Assembly (NCBI GenBank): GCA_036186865.1
Contig: AP025053.1
Span: forward strand, 34,650,477 to 34,714,476
Direction: 5' to 3'
Length of the DNA: 64,000 bases
From: Eustoma russellianum
Taxonomy: Eukaryota > Streptophyta > Magnoliopsida > Gentianales > Gentianaceae
The translations under genes were made by a program, and so were the position numbers. Below, in pieces: positions 56,987 to 64,000 of the stretch (position 1 is the first letter of the stretch; every line of letters begins with the position of its first letter). A model generated the notes under the pieces. It ran no database searches. It was not told where the DNA came from and was given only the letters and a program-made list of their open reading frames with translations.

Positions 56987-58200
56987 ATGACCACTCCCTT
57001 CAGCCCTGCTGAATATACGGAGGCCACCTCTGCTTCTAACAAGCACCATGAGTGGTACGCGTTCCTCAACTTGCTGATGATTCCTCCATTGTCATCACCA
57101 ACCATAAACTTAATGGAGATAACTACCTCTTGTGATCTCGAGTTGTGGAAATTTTCATTACCGGCAAAGGCAAGGAGAAATACTTATATGAGACGGTTCC
57201 TGTGCCATCTGAATCTGATGCAAACTTCCTACTATGGAAGTCTGAAAACAGCATGTTATGGTATGGTTGATACATTCTATGCAGCCTGACATTTCAGACG
57301 ATTTCATGATGTAAAATACTACAGCAGAGATCTGGGCTGCCATCAAAGAGATGTATTCCAACCAGGACAACATTTTAGAATTATATGAAATTGAAGCCCA
57401 TCTTCATGAGCTTAAACAAGGCAATCTGACTGTGCACAAATACTATACAATACTGACCAAGACGTGACACCAGATTGATTCTTTTGAAACACATCAGTGG
57501 TCCTGTGTCACTAATGCTGGATTATATGAGGAGATAACAGAAAGGAAGTGAGTTTTTCGTTTCTTGACTGGACTGAACCCAGAGTTCGATAGTGCTCGAA
57601 GTCGGATTCTAAATACTAAACTACTGCCGACCTTGAAAGCTGCCTTCGCAGATTCAAACACGAAGAAAGCTGGAAAAAGATCATGATGGAAGAAACTTCA
57701 AATTTGGAGTCCTCTGTTTTGCGCACCAAACAACTAGCGAATCGTCTGTGCTGGCTGTCAAACTACACTTTACCTCTGTTGGGAGTAAAGTGTGCCGATA
57801 GGGCTGTAAATGAACCAAGTCGTTCGGTTGTTTGGCTCGTTTGGTTTGAGCTCATCTTGGATAAAAAGGTTAATGAACAGAGCTTGAATACCTTTTTTCT
57901 ATTCGAACTCGGTAAGTAGAACCGTTTGTTTATGGTGTTTGGCTCGTTAATGTTGTTCGTGAGTTAAACAAACCAAGCTTGAACAATTAAATATGTTCGT
58001 TTAAATAAATGAACAAGCTCGGCTCGTTCGCTAAGTTAAATGAACCGAGCTTGAACAACGCAATGCTCGGCTCGTTCGGCTCGTTTACAGCACTATATAC
58101 AGATACTGCAAGAAAGAAGGTCATACAGTTGATGTGTAATTATACATTATGAAGGAAAATTGGGGATGAGAAATTAACAAGAAGATCTCATCGTAAATAT
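56987..58200 (+). pseudogene. Copia gag remnant with MITE insertion
   Basis: Starts MTTPFSPAEYTEATSAS. In shifting frames it then shows gag features of the UBN2 type: ITGKGKEKYLYETVP, TTAEIWAAIKEMYSNQ, FRFLTGLNPEFDSARSRI. Stops occur at about 57,466 and 57,549 and frames shift early, near 57,080. The zinc-knuckle region (YRYCKKEGH, about 58,100) is separated from the upstream part by the MITE at 57,801-58,092. No pol is found. Confidence 0.8.
57801..58092. mobile_element. MITE with GGGCTGTAAA / TTTACAGC termini
   Basis: The ends GGGCTGTAAATGAACC and GGCTCGTTTACAGC(A)C are inverted copies; the interior repeats GGCTCGTT and AACAAGCTCGG on both strands. The family is common in plants and a fragment occurs at 40,970-41,240. 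The target duplication is short and uncertain (ATA or TA). Confidence 0.65.
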
Positions 58201-58985
58201 ATAAACATATATGATATATCTTGCTAGGCTGCATTTTATGTAATTGTCAGCAAGAATTTATACGCATATACAAGGGCAAGATTTATGATGTCTCTCCATG
58301 TATTAATGCAAGCATCGAGTAAATTTTAATACTTCTTAATATAAGATTTTATGGCCGATTATATGTTGCTAGAGTTTTGATGTTTAAAACTGTGCTGATT
58401 TATTCATCTAAAGTATCTCATATTCTGTTAGCTACTTGATCGATTTCTTATTTTACATTCAATGTGTCATGTACAATAGGCATTACTCAAAATGATTACC
58501 ACACTAATAAAAGAACATTTTTTTTTGTGATGAACCATGTCAAAAACAAGTTATGGATCGATATAGAATTCTTAAATGAATATTTAGTTACTTATGTATG
58601 TCAAAATAATTTATTGCGAGTGAGAGATTAGAATATTTTAAACGTTTTTTTTAAAAATAAAGCACAAAGAGACAAATAGGAATTAAATATACTAACATGC
58701 CATCGGTTTACACTCAGATCTCTTTGTTAAAGTGTTAGTAGGAATTTCTTATAGATGAGTTTTGGTAGCGCTTATTGGAAGTTCTTCATCTTTCCTCATG
58801 ACGTGTATCATAACAATAAAAAGACTTTATATATTGTGGAAAATTTTCCGTGCGGCTGCGTTTTAAATACAATTCATCATTAAACATTGTTGCTTATTAT
58901 ATACGTTTGCATTGAACGTTTGCACTGAACGTTATGAGTATAGAGGTATACAACAACAACATTACTCATTGCGTTAGAGTCTCTC
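58201..58985. other. Intergenic, nothing seen
   Basis: AT-rich, no ORF or repeat supported, apart from a short direct repeat (CATTGAACGTTTGCACTGAACG) near 58,910. Confidence 0.5.
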
Positions 58986-59004
58986 GCTTATGGCAAGATA
59001 TGGA

Positions 59005-59379
59005 GGTCGGATGTACGCAACCATAACCATATGTTAGAAATACACAGAGGTTGTTTTCCGATGTCCCGTAATGAAAATTGCATCAAGTTATGTCGATCAA
59101 CTGCTACTTCACAATATAAGAAGCGCAGTCAATTTAGTGAGTCATTTTGCTTTATTTCATCATATTCCAATGAAATGTGAGATTAAAAGTTAATGACACA
59201 TTTTTCCTTAGCTTTGGAATATGCTGGAATAAAACAAAATGACTCGCTAAATTGGCTGCACTTCTTATATTGTGAAGTAGCAGTTGATTGACACAACTTG
59301 ACACAATTTTCATTATGGGTCATCGGAAAACAACCTCTGTGTGTTTCTAACACATGGATATGGTTGCGTACATCCGACA
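59005..59379. repeat. Foldback element, arms of about 165 bp
   Basis: Arm 1 (59,005-59,170, GGTCGGATGTACGCAACCAT...CATATTCCAA) and arm 2 (59,214-59,379, TTGGAATATGC...GGTTGCGTACATCCGAC) are inverted copies of the dispersed family also seen at 12.9, 19.8 and 28.2 kb, separated by a 43-bp loop. The transcript or single strand would fold into a long hairpin. Non-coding. Confidence 0.8.
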
Positions 59380-59608
59380 CCCATGGTTGTATTTGGAATA
59401 AGAAAAAGAAAGGCATTAAACAAATTAATTATTAATAATAATAGTTGAGGGGTTTTAGTCCAATATAGACTTATATCTCCTAACTCCGTGTCCATGTGTT
59501 CTACTCTTCACAAAATGTTTTATATTCTAAAATTCAATATCCAATGATAATTGTCATTTGGGATAAAAGACCTAAACAAATTAATTAATCATTTTAATAC
59601 TAGTGGAG

Positions 59609-59796
59609 TTTGGGAGGACGGACCTTGGAGTAACTGGTAAGGTGGTTGTTTTGTGACCTTGAGGTCACGGGTCCAAGCCGCGGAAACAGACTATTGCACA
59701 AAGAAGTGTAGCGTAAGACTGCGTATATCAGATCATGAAGCGATCCGTCCCCCAGAACCTGTATAAATATGCAAGACTGGTGCATCGGGAACGCCC
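59609..59796 (+). mobile_element. TS-like SINE upstream of sulfotransferase C
   Basis: A box CTTGGAGTAACTGGTAA (about 59,624), B box GGTCACGGGTCCAAGCC (about 59,663), then GTAAGACTGCGTATATCAGA and a tail resembling TS SINEs. Imperfect 15-bp direct repeats flank it (59,594-59,608 TTAATACTAGTGGAG and 59,797-59,811 TTAATGTTAGTGGGG). It is absent at the same place in arm A. Confidence 0.8.
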
Positions 59797-60370
59797 TTAA
59801 TGTTAGTGGGGTTTTGGTCCAATATGGACTTAGCTCTACTAATTCCATGTGTATGTATTGTACTCTTCATAAAATGTTTTACATGCTAAAATTGTATTAA
59901 ATGTATTCGAGAATAAGAAGCAAGAGGTCAATGGACTCGTCTAATATGCTAAACTCAAAAAGTCGTCTGCATACTTTCTTAATAAAACAAAGAAAGAAAC
60001 GTTGGGTGACATAAGAATTCTTATGTGTCAGCAAGTTCTGTGGATCTGAATAATAATTTTATTCCACTCACATAATTATAGACTACAAGATGTACGGATC
60101 TGAAGAGCAAAATATTCTGCTCGCATAATTGTAGATTAGTCAACTGCTATATTAACACATCATCAGTTCAAATTTTCTATTCAGTTACATTTTTCAAGGT
60201 TTGCGTGCTCTCATATTATAAGAACATGGCCAATTAATTAAATGCGTATACCTTGCTCTTCCACCGTCTCAAATTTTTCATAGTTTAAATAAAGACGTAT
60301 AGCTAATGTTACTTTTTCAATTTTCTGTCAAAATAATTACAACGGTGATCAAGAAAAATTGAGGACTAGG

Positions 60371-60380
60371 CTATAAATAA
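60371..60380 (+). promoter_or_regulatory. TATA box of sulfotransferase C
   Basis: CTATAAATAA, 68-77 bases before the ATG, in the same context as copies A and B. No insertion between AAAAATTGAGGAC and the box. Confidence 0.78.
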
Positions 60381-60447
60381 GCGTATGATCTTTTTCCCCT
60401 CATTCCACTGAATTGTAATTACCTCTTTCATTACAGTGAGAATAACA

Positions 60448-61428
60448 ATGCAGGAAAATCAAGACTCCCCTCTTCCACAGTACCTACAAGATGAATTAGC
60501 AGCAAGAAATGCAGAGTTTCTGTCTTCTTTTCCCAAGGATCCTCTGTCACCATATTTCTACAATCATCAAGGCTGTTGGCTAGTAGCTAGTCATCTTTCT
60601 GGAGTCCTTCCGTTTCAAAAGAAATTTGAAGCAAAAGATTCGGATGTTTTTGTAGTCACCTCTCCTAAATCAGGTACCACTTGGCTCAAAGCTCTTGTCT
60701 TTGCCACCACAAACCGCCTGCGCTACGACGTTAGGAGTACAAACCACCCGTTACTGGTTCAGAACCCTCATGAATTAATTCCTTTTATGGATATTCATAT
60801 CTATGGTAGAAATGAAAGCCCTGATCTCTCTTGCTTCGAAAATCCTAGACTCCTCTCCACTCATTTGCCCTATCTGTCATTGCCACCGTCTATAAAAGAT
60901 TCTGCATGTAAGATTGTGTACCTTTGTAGGAACCCAAAAGATACTTTTGTTTCTTATTGGCATTTTCTGCTCAAACATATCGGTCCTTTAGGTACTTCTG
61001 ATATCGATACACAATTTGAGTGCTTCTGCAAAGGTGTCACTGCATTTGGGCCTTACTGGGACCATGTTTTAGGCTACTGGAAGAAAAGTTTGGAAACGCC
61101 TGAAATATTGTTGTTCTTGAAATATGAGGATTTGAAAGAGAAACCCTCTTTGATATTGAAACAAGTAGGTGAATTCTTGGGGTGCCCATTTTCTTTAGAG
61201 GAGGAGGCATCTGGGGTGCCTGAGGATATCTTGAGGCTTTGCAGTTTTGATAATCTGAGTAACTTGGAGGTCAACAAGACCGGGACTTTGCCGGGTGGAG
61301 AAGAAAATAATGCGTTCTTCCGACGAGGGGAGGTTGGTGACTGGAAGAATCATCTTACTGATGAGATGATCAAACGGCTTGATGAACTTGCTGAGGAGAA
61401 ATTTAAGGCATATGGGCTACAAATTTAG
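60448..61428 (+). CDS. Cytosolic sulfotransferase, copy C
   Basis: A single exon of 326 aa in the same family as copy A, cytosolic by lack of targeting signals. Motifs: PAPS loop TSPKSGTTWL (71-80), His139 in STHLPY, RNPKDTFVS (161-169), YEDLKEKP (226-233), RRGEVGDWK (292-300). Differences from A include LVASHLSGVLPF for LSAGHISGVLAF near residues 45-56, and WHFLLKHIGP for WHVILKHIGP. These sites flank loops that shape the acceptor pocket in the family, so acceptor preference may differ (inference). The start is the ATG at 60,448; the frame upstream begins only with GTG. Promoter and 5' leader match copy A closely, so expression may be similar. No lesion was seen. Confidence 0.93.
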   Translation: MQENQDSPLPQYLQDELAARNAEFLSSFPKDPLSPYFYNHQGCWLVASHLSGVLPFQKKFEAKDSDVFVVTSPKSGTTWLKALVFATTNRLRYDVRSTNHPLLVQNPHELIPFMDIHIYGRNESPDLSCFENPRLLSTHLPYLSLPPSIKDSACKIVYLCRNPKDTFVSYWHFLLKHIGPLGTSDIDTQFECFCKGVTAFGPYWDHVLGYWKKSLETPEILLFLKYEDLKEKPSLILKQVGEFLGCPFSLEEEASGVPEDILRLCSFDNLSNLEVNKTGTLPGGEENNAFFRRGEVGDWKNHLTDEMIKRLDELAEEKFKAYGLQI

Positions 61429-62020
61429 GTCTCTCCGAGGAGTGTGGTGGCCATCTCCTCTGGATCAAAGATATTCATCCAAAAATAAGTACCCGATTGT
61501 TATTTCCTGTGATTGGCATTTATGATACTATTCTATTTTTTCAATGTAATGTACCAACTGTGGGATTTGCATTTATGATGCTATTCTGTTTTTTCAGGTA
61601 ATGTACCAAGTGTGCTGAATTACTCTTCAATGGGAAACAGAGATGCTGTTTCTTTTTGTTGTTATTTATGTTTTTGTAATAAACCAAGTGGGTAAACATA
61701 ATGTACCAAGTGTGTATTATGCTTACTCACGCCGTTATGCATATTTGCTGTTCACTCTAAATTCTCTCAAAACTAAATACATTATCTTAGAGTCTCCCAC
61801 ATATATACGTTATTTCTTATTTAATAATATGTATTGGCGTGGATAAGAATAATGATGTGTGGATCGAAGTAGCCGTTTCTTTGTTTAATTTACTAGTGCT
61901 TTGCTTAATGGTTAAGTGTGTAAATAACAGTTTGTTGGTCGCAGCAGAAACCCTGAGATGGCTGTCAGCTCCCTCACCGATATATTTGTTTTTTCTCTCT
62001 GAGTCACCTCACCTATAAAT

Positions 62021-62149
62021 CTTCGTAATAACTATTTAAGATTTAATTATAAATCATATAACAATTATGCACAAAGTAGACATATACACAATCTTACAGA
62101 GTAATCAGGCTCCGGCCAAACAAGTCGTTGATCGGCGAGGAGAGAGTCC
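62021..62149. other. Spacer
   Basis: AT-rich, no feature supported. Confidence 0.4.
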
Positions 62150-62745
62150 CTCTCCATTAAAAGTATGAGGCTAACCACGTTTGAAGGATGCCATTAAACC
62201 AAACTTCAAAGCTAACAACTCCACACATTCGGTATCCTTCAGTTGCCCCACTAGTTTAAATGCTGCAAAGAATATATTTCCATCTGAATCTCTCAGCAAG
62301 AAACCGACAGCAGAAGCCTCGTCATGGTTTAATGAAGCCTGGTGGTGGTCTTGACTGCCAAGTCCCTAGCCTGAATCTTCAAATTGCTGTTTGACTACCA
62401 TACACAGTTGGAACATGAAAGGGAGATCCTTCAAAGATAAATTTGCAGCGAGTCATCCAAATGTGCCAAAGATAGTAAGCAAAACAAGGTCGAAGCTCTT
62501 CCAACTCAGCAAGGTAGTCTTGAGCTAATCTCGAGGGAAAGTTTTGACCTCTTGGCTGCATTGAACTGCTCCCAATCATCCACCAAAGCTGCGTTAGTAC
62601 AGAACTAACCAAAGAAGGAACAGGGGTTTCATTACGTCTCTTCTCGATCGCAGAGCCAAATGGTAGCCAGTCTTAACCGTGTAGATTCCCCTCCTATGGA
62701 AATGCCACAATATTCTATCATGCTCACCCGAGGAAGGTAGTGGAA
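62150..62745 (-). pseudogene. LINE-type remnant: zf-RVT end and RNase H domain
   Basis: Minus-strand pieces in three frames: HFHRRGIYTVKTGYHLALRS (before the zinc-binding region), AYYLWHIWMTRCKFIFEG (its end), SRPPPGFIK, then NHDEASAVGFLLRDSDGN and ECVELLALKFGL (RVT_3-type RNase H). This order is that of plant non-LTR retrotransposons. Frameshifts and stops break it; the reverse transcriptase is gone. Confidence 0.78.
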
Positions 62746-62762
62746 TTTTCCCATATGATCAT

Positions 62763-63285
62763 GTTGAAACTTGGGTTTATCCTATAACTCATATATTATT
62801 TCTCAAATTGTTTAAACTTGGGCTCACATTTGGCGAGTCTCATATTCACTCAAAACCTTAAAGGAATAGGTGGTAGTACCTCATTCTCATATAACACACA
62901 TATTTTTCTCAAGATGTACGCTATAAGACTATATTCTCAATACAAATTGAATAATATGAGACAATATTCTCGACACCCGCCCTTATGTTGCAACATGGCT
63001 TGACATACACATGCGTCTTAAGTCCGTCCTCAATCACAAACCACAAGTAAGACATAAACATCTAGATATAGGTGAGGGTAACAATAAATGACCGACCATG
63101 GGTCATGCAAGGTGTAAGTCAACGTCTTAAACCTACTATGATACCATCTTAAAACTTGGATTTACATAAGATGAGGCATATATTCATTCAAAATCTTAAA
63201 ACAATAAGTGGTGTTACTCATCCTCCGATAATCTATATATTTTTTTTCTCGAATTTACCAATGTGAGATAATATTATAAACATGT
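62763..63285 (-). mobile_element. Second TRIM-like element, degraded
   Basis: On the minus strand, two diverged copies (about 63,150-63,285 and 62,800-62,960) share TGAG...AAAATAT, ATGAG(G/T)A, ACCACTTATT/ACCACCTATT and AAGTTTTAAGA/CCCAAGTTT. The first is followed by TGGTATCATAG, a primer-binding site (minus strand, plus coordinates about 63,139-63,149). The internal part shares CTCAATCACAAACCACAAG and GACCATGGGTCATG-type sequence with the TRIM at 28.3 kb. Ends are approximate. Confidence 0.6.
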
Positions 63286-64000
63286 CAGTTTCATAGTGAT
63301 GTAAATGCTCCTGTTCGTTCTACTGATCTCTCATAAATGACTTGGACAATCTTTTTTATCTCCTAACAGCTAAATTTCTTAATTTGGTGAAGAAAATTGC
63401 CCACTAAATATTTGAAAATGATGGTAATTCATTTAGTGTAGCATTATAGCCAATGGCAATAAATGCTCTTTCAATTTGGACGAGGATCAATTCGATTGTG
63501 TTTGAAACATCTATATTTTTGGACACAGAATCATTAGATCGAATGCTCCTTCCGCACCAAACTCAACTTATTCCGTTCAAAGTTTGGTCTCCATTAAATA
63601 ACTCTTTAACTTGGTGTCCGAACACAAGACCACATATGTAGTCTACCTGTGACATAAACTCAAATCGAGTTCAGTCTAGAGTTTAATATATAAATCAAAA
63701 GTTTTGGAATATTTCGGGTCGTTGTGTTTATAGATTATAATCATCTACTATAATCATACATATTCTCAAATATAACTTTAACTATGCATTTTCTTTTTTA
63801 CATTTTTCACCATATAAAAAAATAAATTTTATAAAAAATAATAACACTATTTGTAAAATCAGATTGTAACATATTAAAAGAGACTTTGCAAGAATTAAAA
63901 CAAATATCATATTGAATATTTTAGATTTTATAATGGATATTTTATTGTACCGACTTTTTCAGTTAAATGATTTAAATCAAATATTACTATAATCACAAAA
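63286..64000. other. Intergenic to window end
   Basis: Very AT-rich. The ORF at 63,453-63,641 shows no motif. Nothing else supported. Confidence 0.5.

Larger units (their letters stand above)
59594..62020 (+). repeat. Inverted duplication, arm C (sulfotransferase C)
   Basis: Counterpart of 41,870-44,340 in inverted orientation, from TTAATACTAGTGGGGTTTTGG through the gene to CTCTGAGTCACCTCACC. Arm C carries its own TS-like SINE at 59,609-59,796, absent from arm A. A part of the arm-end sequence (GTCCAATATAGACTTA... to TGTTTTAT) is also repeated at 59,455-59,530. Confidence 0.8.

Noticed and set aside
60436..60447. Start of sulfotransferase C (and A, B) four codons upstream
   Set aside because: That start would be GTG; the ATG at 60,448 is used in all copies and gives the normal family length.
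41870..62020. Biosynthetic gene cluster around the sulfotransferases
   Set aside because: No P450, glycosyltransferase or other pathway gene is nearby; only sulfotransferase copies and transposons.

Overview
The window is nuclear DNA from a flowering plant. It has intron-rich genes with canonical plant families (NOP14, an ACT-domain-repeat protein of the ACR4 type, a 20S proteasome beta-3 copy, soluble sulfotransferases), AT-rich spacers and a dense load of plant transposons. A SINE whose tail resembles the TS-type SINEs of asterids hints at an asterid, but this is weak evidence. From memory, NOP14 and ACR4 are also close neighbours on Arabidopsis chromosome 1 (At1g69070 and At1g69040), so positions 4.7-22.8 kb look like a conserved eudicot block. 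|| Layout. 0-2.4 kb: the 5' end of an LTR retrotransposon on the minus strand, with a composite minisatellite inside it. 4.5-11.0 kb: NOP14, 14 coding exons, 950 aa, with telo-box and site II promoter motifs. 11-15.6 kb: spacer with two G-box-bearing hairpin MITEs. 15.6-16.1 kb: a small one-pass membrane protein with a Cys cluster. 16.4-19.1 kb: SINEs and a solo LTR nested in a SINE tail. 20.5-22.8 kb: ACR4-like gene, minus strand, 7 coding exons, 438 aa, with one GC-AG intron. 24-33 kb: repeats, including a MULE with a 9-bp target duplication and a probable captured gene piece, a TRIM element nested in an older repeat, a SINE and a LINE remnant. 34.8-40.1 kb: a proteasome beta-3 (PBC) gene, minus strand, all exons recognisable, but with a one-base deletion, a 55-bp exon-boundary duplication and altered conserved residues; probably a pseudogene. 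|| 41.9-62.0 kb: a sulfotransferase cluster of three near-identical single-exon copies. A (minus) and C (plus) are intact 326-aa genes inside an inverted duplication of about 2.4 kb. B (plus) is open on both sides but is split by a complete, very young Copia element (two 507-bp LTRs, GAAAC target duplication, uninterrupted 1534-aa polyprotein). Copy B also has a SINE inserted just upstream of its TATA box. Between A and B lie a decayed SIRE-like Copia fragment and an internally deleted hAT element. Between B and C lie a second decayed Copia gag with a MITE in its zinc knuckle, and a foldback element. 62-64 kb: LINE RNase H remnant and a second TRIM. || How it works together. NOP14 (40S ribosome biogenesis) and ACR4 (ACT-domain regulator) are ordinary housekeeping or regulatory genes. 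The sulfotransferases are PAPS-dependent cytosolic enzymes of specialised or hormone metabolism, expanded locally and then diversified by transposon insertions. I found no convincing new multi-gene system. The most interesting material is the insertion history of the sulfotransferase cluster, the damaged proteasome gene, the GC-AG intron and the MULE with foreign cargo.
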